Positions 24,451-33,320 of a stretch of DNA of 64,000 nt are shown here, piece by piece. Positions within the stretch are counted from its first letter, which is position 1. Every line of letters begins with the position of its first letter. The notes under the pieces are model-generated. The model searched no databases and was not told the DNA's origin. It worked only from the letters and a program-made list of their open reading frames with translations. Source of the DNA: Lentisphaerae bacterium RIFOXYA12_64_32 (lineage in GTDB: Bacteria > Verrucomicrobiota > Lentisphaeria > Oligosphaerales > YB12-FULL-65-16). Both the position numbers and the translations under genes were made by a program. The DNA is taken from positions 1 through 64,000 of the forward strand of contig MHBL01000457.1 in assembly GCA_001803235.1 (NCBI GenBank), in the 5' to 3' direction.

Positions 24451-26166
24451 TCAGCGCAGTACGACCCGGAATCCAGTCAGGCTGTTGCTGGTGCCCGGGC
24501 TCTTGCTGCCGCGCGCGGCGCAGCGGCACTTGTCGGCGTAATCCGCCGCGCTGCCGCCGCGGATCACGCGGCTTGAGCCTGACGCGGGCCCGGTCGTGTT
24601 CTCGGTGGTCGCGCCCTGGTTGGTGTACCACTGACTATCATACCGGTCATAGCACCACTCCCAGACGTTTCCGGTTGAGTCATAGAGACCGTACGCATTC
24701 GCGGCAAAGGCGCCGCCGGGCGCCGGATCGCCATTGTAGAGCGGGTGCAGCCCCCGCGTCGTGCTCGTGTCATAGGCGTAGCCGTCATTGCTCAGATAGT
24801 TGGCCAAATCATGGCTGATGATGTCACCGATACCGGGGTTACTGGGAAGCGTGACACCCCAGGGAAACCGCTTGTCGACCAGTCCGCCGCGCGCCGCCTT
24901 CTCCCATTCCGCCTCGGTGGGCAACCGATAGCCATGCTTCGAGAAGTCGCAGGTCCAGTCCGTGAGGTTGTAGCACGTCTCTCGGCCTTCCTTCTCACTT
25001 CGGTAGTTGGCGTACGCCGCGGCGCCGTACCACGTGACTTGGACGCACGGGTAACCCTCCTTGCCGTACTGCACGGAAAAGTGCCCGTCGTAGAAGATGA
25101 TGTAGCAGCCGGGGCCGTCCAGGTTGAGCAACTCCTGGGCCGTACCCGTCTTGTTCTGCACCGTGGCGGTGGTGGCGTCGATCTTGCCATGGTCGTAGGC
25201 CCACTGCATCACTTGGTACACCTCTTGGTTGGTAGCCTCCGACTGCCCCACGCTGAATGCGCTGACCTGGACGGTGTGGAGCTGCTCAAGTGTTCCGATG
25301 CTGTCGGGGGGCTGCATGGCATCGCCCATCTGGAACGTGCCGGCCGGGATCAGCCCCATGCCTTCGATGCGGCTGATGAAATTCACGTTGACGTCCCCGC
25401 CGCTAACGGTCAGATCCAGGCTCGGTGGCTGGAATGCGTACCCCGTGGCGGACGGGACCAACTGGTAGGTATCGTCGGCCACGGTCGTGAAACTGAACGC
25501 GCCGCTGCCGTCTGAAACGGTTTGCGTCACTCCGGGACCGGTGAGCGTCAGGGTTACCCCTGCGACGCCGACGCCGGTGATGGTCCCGGTGATCGTGTGG
25601 CCGCGGAAACTGACCGGCCCGGGCGCCTTTGCATACATCCAATAACCCTGTCCGGGCGTCAGCGTGGTACCGGGCACGGCTTCCAGGCGTTGCAGACCGG
25701 CGTTCCACCCCCAGATCCTGGGCAGGACTTTGGAGCGTCCGGGGCGCGCATAATCCGGTCTGCCGCCAATGGCATTCCACCCGGCGGTCAGGGTTGCCGC
25801 ATCGGGATCGATGGCGGTGCCGTGGATCGTCACGACCTCCTGTCCCCGACCGCCGGGAAACCGGCACAGAACCCAGTATGCGGTCCCCGCCGTGATCTGC
25901 TCGACGGCCTGGAATCCGCCACCTTGACATTGCCAGACCGGTCCGGTGTTCTTCCTCTGGAAGACGGCATCGACGCTGGCGTCAACGGGCACAACGGGGA
26001 TGGCGACGAAGTTCCAACCGTTGTGCAGGGTCAGATTGAACGCGACGTCCTCGCCCCTGACCAGCAGGGCGGCAAGGCAAAGCACGATGCTGGCCAGACG
26101 GATCCGGCGCCAGGTCCCCGGTCTGTCGGCACGTGACAACTGGTCTGGTCCCCGTTCGCGATGCAT
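24451..26166 (-). CDS. Secreted formylglycine-generating-enzyme-fold (SUMF1/FGE-sulfatase domain) protein
   Basis: A 571-residue protein, start ATG at 26166 behind AATGGAGTTCC. It has a hydrophobic signal region (RLASIVLCLAALLVRG), then a region with two NGWNFVAIPV/AGWNAIGG repeats. A carboxypeptidase-regulatory-like beta-sandwich follows (about residues 200-265; TITGTITGVGVAGVTLTLTG), and then an FGE-sulfatase domain (about 270-571) with GTFQMGD, GYRLPTEAEWEKAARGG, DSTGNVWEWCYDRY, SRVIRGGS and the terminal GFRVVLR. Most proteins with this domain are not true formylglycine enzymes but ligand-binding or enzymatic relatives; I see no sulfatase gene nearby. The exact role is unknown. Confidence 0.82.
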   Translation of the reverse strand: MHRERGPDQLSRADRPGTWRRIRLASIVLCLAALLVRGEDVAFNLTLHNGWNFVAIPVVPVDASVDAVFQRKNTGPVWQCQGGGFQAVEQITAGTAYWVLCRFPGGRGQEVVTIHGTAIDPDAATLTAGWNAIGGRPDYARPGRSKVLPRIWGWNAGLQRLEAVPGTTLTPGQGYWMYAKAPGPVSFRGHTITGTITGVGVAGVTLTLTGPGVTQTVSDGSGAFSFTTVADDTYQLVPSATGYAFQPPSLDLTVSGGDVNVNFISRIEGMGLIPAGTFQMGDAMQPPDSIGTLEQLHTVQVSAFSVGQSEATNQEVYQVMQWAYDHGKIDATTATVQNKTGTAQELLNLDGPGCYIIFYDGHFSVQYGKEGYPCVQVTWYGAAAYANYRSEKEGRETCYNLTDWTCDFSKHGYRLPTEAEWEKAARGGLVDKRFPWGVTLPSNPGIGDIISHDLANYLSNDGYAYDTSTTRGLHPLYNGDPAPGGAFAANAYGLYDSTGNVWEWCYDRYDSQWYTNQGATTENTTGPASGSSRVIRGGSAADYADKCRCAARGSKSPGTSNSLTGFRVVLR

Positions 26167-27010
26167 GGAACTCCATTGGCCCGATAGGTGGTCAGGGACA
26201 GAGTCGACGGAGAGCGTCGCGCCGCGCCCTTTCAAGGGCAATGGTCGCGCTCGGTTGCCTGAGGAATACGGAAGAGGCAGCAAGGCACGGCACGCCTGTC
26301 TCTTCGGACAGCACCCGGTTGTCCTGACCGCGGGCGTGTTTTCATCGGACCCTACATAATACCCCGCTGCCCGGACCGTGTCAACTGCGATGTCCGCATT
26401 TTGGGTGACGCGCCAGCCGTTCCCGGGCGGCGATCGCCCGGTCATCTCGAGATGAAACACCTCGCTTCGCCCCCGAGCTGGAGCGCGAGACTCCGTCGAG
26501 CATCCGGGGGCGGGGGAATGCTCCGCGGAGCGTCGCGCTCCAGGGCAACGGTAGGTCGACGGTCTGGAGCATTTGTTTCATGGGAGTCGCGGGTGGAACG
26601 ACGGCGTGCTGGCCCATGCGTGATACCCGCGTGGCCTTGTGCCGCGCGTGAATCGGGTTCGCCCGCCAAACGTGCGTGTCCCCCCTTTCTTCCCTTTCCC
26701 CCGTCCGCCGGCGGCGGGCGGGAGCGGTACTCAGACAGAAACGCAGGAGCAACAACTTGATATGATCGGGCGGTCTGCCACCCGAGGGGTTCTCCCATGA
26801 AACTGCGGCCCCAGAGCCCGCGAGGACGCGGGCGCTCCAGTTGGGAGGCGTACCGACTTGGAGCGCCCGCGTCCTCGCGGGCTCTGGGTGCGTCGTTGTC
26901 CGTTTCACTCCGGTATGATCGGGCGGTGCGCCGCCCGGGGGGCGCTGACGCATTACCCACCTTGACGGCATGGAGTTGACCTGGCACGAGTCGGGTGTTA
27001 CAGTCAGACC
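26167..27010. repeat. 844-bp repeat-rich gap
   Basis: No convincing gene. 26403-26460 is an inverted copy of the REP-like family (CAGCCGTTCCCGGGCGG, CGCCCGGTCAT). 26470-26550 is a loosely palindromic block built on CTGGAGCGCGA and GTCGCGCTCCAG. 26755-26790 and 26916-26957 are forward copies of the same REP family (ATGATCGGGCGGT, then GGGGGGCGCTGACGCATTAC). Between them lies the large hairpin listed separately. The first 200 bp upstream of the FGE-fold gene presumably hold its promoter. Confidence 0.7.
26811..26887. repeat. Perfect 29-bp inverted repeat (large hairpin)
   Basis: Arms 26811-26839 and 26859-26887 are perfectly complementary around a 19-bp loop. The core, CCCGCGAGGACGCGGGCGCT, is the palindrome family seen once or more near 7.7, 11.7, 16.2-16.5, 36.6 and 40.0 kb. 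Here two family members sit head to head. Confidence 0.85.
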
Positions 27011-27229
27011 ATGCAAGGCACCATAGCCATCGATCGGTTGTCGAGAGCTGAGAAACTGCGGGTCATGGAAGCGATCTGGGAGGACTTGTCCCGCGAGGAC
27101 AGTTTGACCGAGTCGCCGGCATGGCACAAGGACGCCTTGGCGGAGACCGCTGACCGACGGAAGACGGGACAGGTGCAACTCCTCGATTGGGAAGACGCCA
27201 AGACGAAGCTCAGGAAGCGCCGTGGATGA
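27011..27229 (+). CDS. Antitoxin of a ParE-type toxin-antitoxin pair (addiction module protein family)
   Basis: A 72-residue acidic-to-neutral helical protein, with LSRAEKLRVMEAIWEDLSRE and a tail TGQVQLLDWEDAKTKLRKRR. The pattern (LS..EKL.LMEAIWE.L near the N-terminus, W.DAK..L near the C-terminus) is that of the small addiction-module antitoxin family found before RelE/ParE toxins. Its stop overlaps the toxin start (ATGA), the normal arrangement. The antitoxin would neutralise the toxin and probably repress the operon. Confidence 0.82.
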   Translation: MQGTIAIDRLSRAEKLRVMEAIWEDLSREDSLTESPAWHKDALAETADRRKTGQVQLLDWEDAKTKLRKRRG

Positions 27230-27543
27230 GAATCAAGGTCCTGTCGTCCGCGATTGACGACCTCGATGCTGGCCGGAAGTTCTACGATAGGCAGGGGGAA
27301 GGACTGGGGGCGTACTTCCTCGATTCGCTGTTCTCCGACATCGACTCCCTCGCCCTTTACGCCGGCATTCACGGGAAAGTGTTCGGCTACCACCGACTCC
27401 TGTCCAAGCGGTTCCCCTATGCGGTCTATTATCTTCTCGAGGAGGCAGACTTGGCTGTCGTTTGGCGAGTGCTGGACTTGTGTCAGCACCCGGCGCGAAT
27501 CCGGCGGGCGCTTGGGTGTCGACGCAGGATCGGAGCCCCCTGA
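27226..27543 (+). CDS. RelE/ParE-family toxin
   Basis: A 105-residue protein starting at ATG 27226, coupled to the antitoxin. It has the ParE/RelE pattern: an N-terminal SSAIDDLDAGRKFYDRQGEG helix, a central loop, then YHRLLSKRFPYAVYYLLEEADLAVVWRVLDLCQHP, where family members have the RxFPyxVyY strand. ParE relatives poison DNA gyrase and RelE relatives cut mRNA on the ribosome; the sequence does not settle which. The tail after RHPA-like positions is basic. The unit looks intact. Confidence 0.82.
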   Translation: MRIKVLSSAIDDLDAGRKFYDRQGEGLGAYFLDSLFSDIDSLALYAGIHGKVFGYHRLLSKRFPYAVYYLLEEADLAVVWRVLDLCQHPARIRRALGCRRRIGAP

Positions 27544-27600
27544 CGCCCTGAGGGGAAGAGTGAACCAACGCCGAGTCTCGACATCCCGCACCGCCCCAAC

Positions 27601-27813
27601 CTACTTGAGTACGGCCTCGAGCGTCCCGCCTTCGTGCCGCGCGACGGGGTAATCGAGTGCGATGCTGACGCGTCCGTCGCGGGCGGTGAGGGCGGTGAGG
27701 GCGGTGAGGGCGGTGAGGGCGGTGAGGGCGGTGAGGGCGGGGGCCTTCAGCAGCTCAGTCTTGCGCACGGCTTCGCGCTCGATGCGTTCGCGGGCTTCGC
27801 GCCGGGCGCGCAC
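27601..27813 (-). CDS. Possible small gene or gene remnant with an LTA tandem repeat
   Basis: An open frame of 70 residues from GTG 27813, 15 bp after the carbamoyltransferase remnant. It begins as a charged helix (ARREARERIEREAVRKTELL), continues with six LTA units encoded by 9-bp tandem repeats, and ends DGRVSIALDYPVARHEGGTL. The ends look like natural protein, so this may be the remains of a longer gene into which a repeat has expanded. No family is recognised, and expression is uncertain. Confidence 0.35.
   Translation of the reverse strand: MRARREARERIEREAVRKTELLKAPALTALTALTALTALTALTARDGRVSIALDYPVARHEGGTLEAVLK
27682..27735. repeat. 9-bp tandem repeat, six units
   Basis: Six exact copies of GGCGGTGAG with partial units at both edges. 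A unit of nine keeps any reading frame open, so length changes would not disrupt a gene across it. Confidence 0.9.
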
Positions 27814-27828
27814 CTGGGTTCCGCGGGT

Positions 27829-28716
27829 TCACGCACCCCCGACCTGCTCGACCATGACGTTGCCCACGGCCAGGTAGCGGAGGCCGGAGCGGTCAAACAC
27901 TTCCATGGCTTCTTCCGGGCGGTAAACGATCGGGAACCCGTGCAGGTTGAACGAGGTATTGAGGATGGCGCCGTGTCCCGTGAGTTCCGAGTAGGCCTCG
28001 ATGAGGCGGTGGTAATCCGGATTCCACTCGCGCCGCACGACCTGCGGGCGGCAGCTCTTGTCGTACGGATGAACCGCGGCCGCCAGGGCCGGCTGGTTCG
28101 CGGCGACCGAGTCGAAGGCCAGGATCATGTACGGCGAGTCGAGTTTCTTGGGGTTGACCAGGTACCGGTCGGCCTGCTCGGCCAGGATGGACGGCGCGAA
28201 TGGCATCCAGAAGTCGCGCTTCTTGACCATGGCGTTGATGGTGTGCACGGTTTCCCAGCGCGCCGGGTCGGCGAGGATCGAGCGGTTGCCCAGCGCCCGG
28301 GCGCCGAACTCCATCCTGCCCTTGCAGCGCGCCACCACTTCGCCCTTGGCCAGCAGCTCGGCGCACCGGCGTTCAATGTTATCGCACGGCGTGACCTTGA
28401 CCTGTTTGGTGAAGCGATACTTCGCCAGGGCCTGGTCCACGTCGGCATCGCCGAACTCGGCGCCCCAATATGTGGGTCCGCACGGCGCCATGTTCGCTTC
28501 GCGCCCCGCCTGCTGGCAGGCCTGGGCCCAGGCGGCCCACGCCGCGCCGAGGCTGTTGCTCTCATCGCCGCACGATGGAAACACGAACAGAGATTCCACC
28601 TCCGGGAGTTCGCCGATGAGCTTGTTCATCTTCACGTTCATGAAGATGCCGCCCGACAGCGCCAGCCGCGGGATGCCGAAGTGCCGGACGATGCCGCGGA
28701 GCTGTTGTGCCCGTCA
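27829..28716 (-). pseudogene. Truncated carbamoyltransferase (NodU/CmcH family), C-terminal part only
   Basis: The minus strand encodes the C-terminal domain of a NodU/CmcH-type carbamoyltransferase: LALSGGIFMNVKMN, EFGARALGNRSILADPA, KKRDFWMPFAPSIL, HGAILNTSFNLHG and the end EAMEVFDRSGLRYLAVGNVMV. The family's N-terminal Kae1-like domain (about 300 residues with HH..HA metal ligands) is missing. Homology begins at QQLRGIVRHFG near 28716, and an in-frame TGA lies just upstream. The first internal methionine would give a 270-residue product from 28641, which could not be catalytically complete. This is most simply a broken gene. Confidence 0.8.
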
Positions 28717-29031
28717 TGTATTCCCAGGACTCTCATTCGGCGGAGCCTCCGCTTTCGCAGGGTTTTGCGGCCCCGTTTCGGGCCGTCCCGAGACGGTCCG
28801 TAACGATCTCCACAAGCCTGCGGATCCTGAACGCGGATTCGAGGCGGGGCGGTCGTTCGGGAGACCCCTGTGAAGCCCGTAGTATATCACCTCTGCCGCC
28901 CGCCGTCCCCTGCGGCGTGAGCGCGGGTTTCCGGCGGGTCTGCAGTGGCGGCCGGTTTCCGGCTGGGGAGCTCGGGCCGGGACGGACCCGAGCACTCTGC
29001 TGCGGTCCCGGAGGTCCCGCGCCACCGCTGT
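28717..29031. repeat. Gap between the truncated carbamoyltransferase and the beta-helix gene
   Basis: Bases 28740-28850 contain several short hairpins (for example CCTGCGGATCC with GGATTCGAGG, and GTTTTGCGG near 28790). 28945-29024 is a copy of the ~110-bp GC palindrome family (CTCGGGCCGGGACGGACCCG, then CTGCTGCGGTCCCGGAGG). No gene is seen; the break in the carbamoyltransferase lies at the left edge. Confidence 0.6.
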
Positions 29032-32000
29032 TCAGCGTGTCGCCCCGGTCCGGTACGCGTCGTTGTACAGGCCGATTTCGTCGAACGGGATGGGGCGGAA
29101 CCCGGGGTGGTTCAGGGTGACGGGGGCGGGCGTCAGGCGCCAGTCGGCGCCGTCGGCTGCGGGGGTGCCCGGGTCCTGGGCCGTCACCAGATTGTCCATC
29201 AGCACCTGCAGGCCCTGGTCGCGGGTCAGGAACGTGCCGGTGTTGCAGGCCAGGTTGCGCCAGACCAGGTTCACGCCCTGCGGGCCGGGCAGTGCGGCCA
29301 GCGCCGGGTAGCGGCTCTTGTAGAGGTCGTTGACCAGGACGTTCGGGTTCTTCAGGGCGCCGGCAATGAACTCGTCCCACCGCTTCTGGCCCCAGAGCGA
29401 GAAGCTGATGCCGAAGTTGCAGTCCAGGAAGATGTTGTTTTCCACGATGTTGTCCTTGCCGCCGTGGATCTGGAGGCCGCCGAAGTTCGCCTGCGAGCAG
29501 CGTCGGAAGATGTTGCCGTAGATGAACACGCCGCTGATGGCGTCGTCGAGGCGCATGCCGGCGCGGCCGCACGGGATGTCGGCGCCGCTGATGTCGTGCC
29601 AGTAGTTGTAGCGGAACACGTCGCCGCGGTAGCTCGGGTTGAACCACATGTCCAGGGCGCCCTGGTCGTCGGACTCCTTGACCACGTCGTAGATGTCGTT
29701 GAACTCGGTGACGTGGTCATTGCCCTCGAGCCGGATGGCGTGGCACGGCGAACCGTGGAACTTGTTGTGCGCAATACGGTTGCCAACGCCGTTCATGAGC
29801 ACGGCCGGGGTGTACGTGCGGTCGATGCGCGAGAAGTCGTAAATGTGGCAGTTCTCGACGACGTGGCCGCCGGGCGTGAGGGTTTGGCGGTCGCCGCCGC
29901 TGATGCGCGTGCCGCCGCGCGCCAGGTTGTAGATGTCGCAGCTCAGCACGCCGTGCCGTGCACCGCCGTCGACGATCACGCCGTCGCCGCCCAACTGGCG
30001 GAGGGTGCAGCCGGCCAGCAGGCACTGCTCACCGCCCTTGATGGCCACGCCGTCGATGCGGCCGAGTTCGAAGATGAAGTTCTCCAGAGTCACGTACGAC
30101 GTGTCCTCCGTCGTCACGAACGGGACCGGCAGCATGGAGACCTGGACCAGGGCCTGGTTGGGATCGGACGGCGGGTAGAGGTACAGGATGCCGCTGACGC
30201 GGTCCAGGTACCACTCGCCGGGTTGGTCGATCTCTTCGAGCAGGTTGAAGACGCAGTACGGCATGTTCGCGTTCACGCCGTCGCCGTAGGTGTACGGCTG
30301 GCGCAGCGTGATCTGCTGCTTGGCCACGTCCAGAGCCTCGATCCCGAGCGAGCCGTCGGCCCACAGGAACTTGAAGAACCCGAACACCCATGGGTCGCGG
30401 GCCTGCGCCCAGCGCTGAGCGCGCTCTTCCTTGCATTCGAATGTCGCGCCCTTGGGCGGCTTGCTGCCCAGGCCGCTGTCGAGTACCTTGCCGGTCTTGA
30501 CGAAGCCTTCGTTCGGCCAGCGTGCCAGGCGCATGGCCTGGCGGTCGACGAACAGCTCAAGTGCGTCGGGCGGCCGGTTCTCGGCCGTGGGAACGCCGAA
30601 ACCACGCGCGCGCAGTTCACCGAACTCGGTCACGCCCTGCGCCTTGAGGTCGCACTGCACGACGTTGCCGCGCGCCTCTTCGGGCAAGCGCGCGACCACG
30701 GCCGGGTCGGTGACCGGCACGAACCCGGTGATGCGGACCCCGCCCGTCACGGTGACACTGTCCTTCTGCGCGGCGCGATAGACGATCGGGCTGGCCGCGG
30801 TGCCGGAATCCTCGACCGTCAGTTTGAACGAATCGGTCAGTCGGTACTCGCCAGGTTGCACGTGCACCGTCACGCCGCCGGCCGGCAGGCCGCCGGCACG
30901 CTTCAGCGCGCGAATGGCGTCGCGCGCGGCGTCGAGCGAGGGCAGGGGCTGGTCCTTGGCGCCCGTGTTGCCGGTCTTGCCGTCCGGGGCCACGTACAGT
31001 TCGGCGCCCGGTGCGGCGCGCGCGGGCAACTGCACTCGCGACCAGGCCGGGTCGCGGGCGGGCAGGTCGGCTTCGAGGCGTTCGACTTCCTTCAGGCACT
31101 CGCCGGCCTCCCAGCGGTGCGACTCGGGCGCGTCGGGCAGCGTGGCGAGCTTCGCGTACTCGACCTTGGCCGCGGTGTAGTCCTTGGCCCTGACGGCGGC
31201 CCCGGCGACCAGCAACTGCGCATAGCTGCGGAAGTGCGTCGGCGCGTCGGCGGAACTGGCGACCTGCGCGTACTGCGCCCGTGCGCCGGCGAGGTCGCCG
31301 CAGAGCACCAGGGCGTGCGCCATCTGCAGCACGGTGTTGAGCCGGTCCTGCGGCGAGAGGTTCCCGTCTTCGAGAATCTTCGTGTATTGCTCGCGCGCGC
31401 CAGCCACGTCCTGACGTTGGCAGCAGTCCATGGCGAGGCTGCGGCGCACGGCGGTCCGGTCGGCGGCGCTGAGAGTGTCCGTCATGCTCAGGACGCGGTC
31501 GTACACGCTGCGTGGCAGGCCGGCGCGGTCGCGCGCGGCACGGACCAACTGCGCCGTCGCCAGGCTGGCGAGAGATGGCGCGATGCCCGGCGTGTCGGCC
31601 ACGGTTGTGAACTCCTTCACCGCCTCGCTGATCCGGTTCTGCTCCATGTGGGCGAGGCCCAGGCGCAGGAGCGCAGTCGCGGCGTACGCCGCACTGACGT
31701 CCGTCCGGTTCAGGAGTTCCTGGCACGCGGCCAAGCCGGTGGCGGGATCTTTGGCGGCAAAGGCTTCCTCGGCACGGTTCACGAGCGCGGTCACGGGTTC
31801 GGGCGCCGCGTCGCCGAGGCAGGCGTTGCGCAGCACCTCGGCCGGCGTGAAGGCGCGGCTGTACACGGCGACCTCGTCGACGTCCAGCACCGCAGAGCCC
31901 CAACCGGAGCCGGCGAAGCCGATCCGGAATTGTCCGTCTCCCGCCGGTGGCGTGTAGTCGCCGGCGTAGTCTGTGCTGCCGGTCAACAGGCCGTCCAGGT

Positions 32001-32649
32001 AGATCCGCATCCGTTTGCCGTCCCAGGTCGTGGCCACATGATGCCAGGCGCCGTCCGGCATATTGCCGCCGGCGAGGAACACTGCGTGCGAGGGTTGCGG
32101 CTGGCCGATCTCGAACCCGAGCCGGCCTTCGGGATAGTGCAGAGTCAGGCGCCAGCCGTCCCAGTACCCGATTCCCGCCGAGAGCAGGGTTGCTCCCTCG
32201 CGCACCGAATCGCCGCGGAGCACGCCGAGCCCGTGCGTCTGCACCCACGCTTCGATAGTGAAGGCCTTGTTCGTGACGGGGAACGGGACGGCGCCGAGGT
32301 AGCCGCGGTCGAGGCGTACGGCGCGCTTCTCCGGCCAGCGACCGTCGCTGGACTGGAACGTGTCATCCGGCGCGCCCTTCTGCTCCGCGACGGAGTAGGT
32401 GAGATCCCCGCCTCCCTTGGCGGCGACGTCCGGCACCGCGAGTGCGCCGTCCGCAACCCCTTCAAACGTGTAGTAGCGCAGCAGCGATGGATCCTGAAGC
32501 ACGGCGTCGCGGTGTGCGGCCCAGGTCGCGTAGGCCCACGGCTTGGCCGGCACGGGGTTGGCGATCTGCGCGTTGGTCACGGTGACACCGGTGACCGCCA
32601 TTGCCAGAAGTGCGACGCCCGTTCCGAACAGAAGTCGTTCGCCCTGCAT
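29032..32649 (-). CDS. Secreted LamG / tetratricopeptide / right-handed beta-helix protein
   Basis: A 1205-residue protein, start ATG 32649 behind AGGGAGGCAGGACC, with a signal peptide (LLFGTGVALLAMAVTGVTVTNA). Residues about 60-280 form a LamG-like concanavalin fold (FTIEAWVQT; DGAWHHVATTWDGKRMRIYL). About 290-560 are helical TPR-like repeats. From about 575 (AELYVAPDGKTGNTG; PLPSLDAARDAIRAL) the chain becomes a right-handed parallel beta-helix, with an inserted domain carrying LARWPNEGFVKTGKV. The arrangement resembles secreted glycan-active beta-helix enzymes of the GH141-like kind, but no catalytic residue can be assigned by eye. A glycan-degrading role is likely. Confidence 0.8.
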   Translation of the reverse strand: MQGERLLFGTGVALLAMAVTGVTVTNAQIANPVPAKPWAYATWAAHRDAVLQDPSLLRYYTFEGVADGALAVPDVAAKGGGDLTYSVAEQKGAPDDTFQSSDGRWPEKRAVRLDRGYLGAVPFPVTNKAFTIEAWVQTHGLGVLRGDSVREGATLLSAGIGYWDGWRLTLHYPEGRLGFEIGQPQPSHAVFLAGGNMPDGAWHHVATTWDGKRMRIYLDGLLTGSTDYAGDYTPPAGDGQFRIGFAGSGWGSAVLDVDEVAVYSRAFTPAEVLRNACLGDAAPEPVTALVNRAEEAFAAKDPATGLAACQELLNRTDVSAAYAATALLRLGLAHMEQNRISEAVKEFTTVADTPGIAPSLASLATAQLVRAARDRAGLPRSVYDRVLSMTDTLSAADRTAVRRSLAMDCCQRQDVAGAREQYTKILEDGNLSPQDRLNTVLQMAHALVLCGDLAGARAQYAQVASSADAPTHFRSYAQLLVAGAAVRAKDYTAAKVEYAKLATLPDAPESHRWEAGECLKEVERLEADLPARDPAWSRVQLPARAAPGAELYVAPDGKTGNTGAKDQPLPSLDAARDAIRALKRAGGLPAGGVTVHVQPGEYRLTDSFKLTVEDSGTAASPIVYRAAQKDSVTVTGGVRITGFVPVTDPAVVARLPEEARGNVVQCDLKAQGVTEFGELRARGFGVPTAENRPPDALELFVDRQAMRLARWPNEGFVKTGKVLDSGLGSKPPKGATFECKEERAQRWAQARDPWVFGFFKFLWADGSLGIEALDVAKQQITLRQPYTYGDGVNANMPYCVFNLLEEIDQPGEWYLDRVSGILYLYPPSDPNQALVQVSMLPVPFVTTEDTSYVTLENFIFELGRIDGVAIKGGEQCLLAGCTLRQLGGDGVIVDGGARHGVLSCDIYNLARGGTRISGGDRQTLTPGGHVVENCHIYDFSRIDRTYTPAVLMNGVGNRIAHNKFHGSPCHAIRLEGNDHVTEFNDIYDVVKESDDQGALDMWFNPSYRGDVFRYNYWHDISGADIPCGRAGMRLDDAISGVFIYGNIFRRCSQANFGGLQIHGGKDNIVENNIFLDCNFGISFSLWGQKRWDEFIAGALKNPNVLVNDLYKSRYPALAALPGPQGVNLVWRNLACNTGTFLTRDQGLQVLMDNLVTAQDPGTPAADGADWRLTPAPVTLNHPGFRPIPFDEIGLYNDAYRTGATR

Positions 32650-32951
32650 GGTCCTGCCTCCCTTGTGGTGAAGAATCGGAGTGGAAAGGTAATCCGGGTG
32701 GAGGCTGGGCGCAAACACCGGCTGACGGCGGACAGGAGTCTGGCGCCTGAGTCCCGCGTTCACGCGGAAGTGGGCGCGAGACTTCAGCGAGCGCACCGGG
32801 TAGGCGCGGCATGACGTTGAGACCTGATCGGTACCGCTGTGCGCGACGGCGTGGGGGGGGGCTGCGGGCGGCAACGCGTTCCTCGCCCGGCTGAAGCCGG
32901 GACTCAGGCGGGGGCGGACGGAGTCCGGCGTTGCGCCCGGCCGGGTGCCGC
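32650..32951. repeat. Gap upstream of the beta-helix gene
   Basis: About 32745-32800 (GCCTGAGTCCCGCGTTCACG, then GAGACTTCAGCGAGCGC) and 32880-32925 (CCCGGCTGAAGCCGGGACTC) belong to a repeat family also seen at 54.68-54.79 kb and 62.3-62.6 kb. The promoter of the beta-helix gene should lie here but is not evident. Confidence 0.55.
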
Positions 32952-33161
32952 TCAACCGCAGGCGGTGTGTTCGGTGCGGGCGATGATTTCGTCTTGCAGA
33001 TCGCCCGAGAGCGCGGTGAACGGGGCGCTGCGGCCGGCCACGCGCACCATCAGGTCGCCGTACTTCTCCGGATGCGCCTTGGCATCGAGCAGCATTTCAC
33101 GGTTCACGAGGTTGAACTGCATCTGCTGGCCGCCGGATGAGAAGTGGCTCCGGATCTGCTC
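32952..33161 (-). pseudogene. C-terminal fragment of a glycyl radical enzyme (pyruvate formate-lyase family)
   Basis: The minus strand encodes about 69 residues that match the end of glycyl radical enzymes: GGQQMQFNLVNREMLLDA, AHPEKYGDLMVRVAGRSAPF and LQDEIIARTEH. The RVAG segment holds the glycine that carries the radical in intact enzymes. The residue after it is Arg, where most family members have Tyr. Everything upstream (about 700 residues, including the CxxC/E active site) is absent, and no activase gene is near. This is a gene remnant. Confidence 0.78.
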
Positions 33162-33320
33162 GGCCTTATGTTTCTCGCGCTGGCTTGCGCCTGACAAACG
33201 GGACGCCAAATTGCGGTCGTGGTGTGAGCGCTTCCGCGCGTACCCGTTGCCGGACACGGCTGGTCGCATCAGGGCCGTGTGGATGTCCGCGCTTGGAGTG
33301 AGAGTAAGGATGCAAGCCTC

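Noticed and set aside
24451-26166. True formylglycine-generating enzyme activating sulfatases
   Set aside because: No sulfatase is encoded nearby, and the domain is fused to extra beta-sandwich regions as in the many non-FGE relatives. The sequence does not show a convincing active-site cysteine pair.
27682-27735. CRISPR-like or iteron array (replication origin)
   Set aside because: Exact 9-bp units are head to tail without spacing, with no rep gene and no DnaA boxes nearby; a simple tandem repeat explains it.
28945-32814. A 1289-codon open frame on the plus strand opposite the beta-helix gene
   Set aside because: It is rich in Arg, Gly, Val and His with no domain, and mirrors the codon structure of the minus-strand gene, which has a signal peptide and clear domains. 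Long antisense frames are expected in GC-rich coding DNA.
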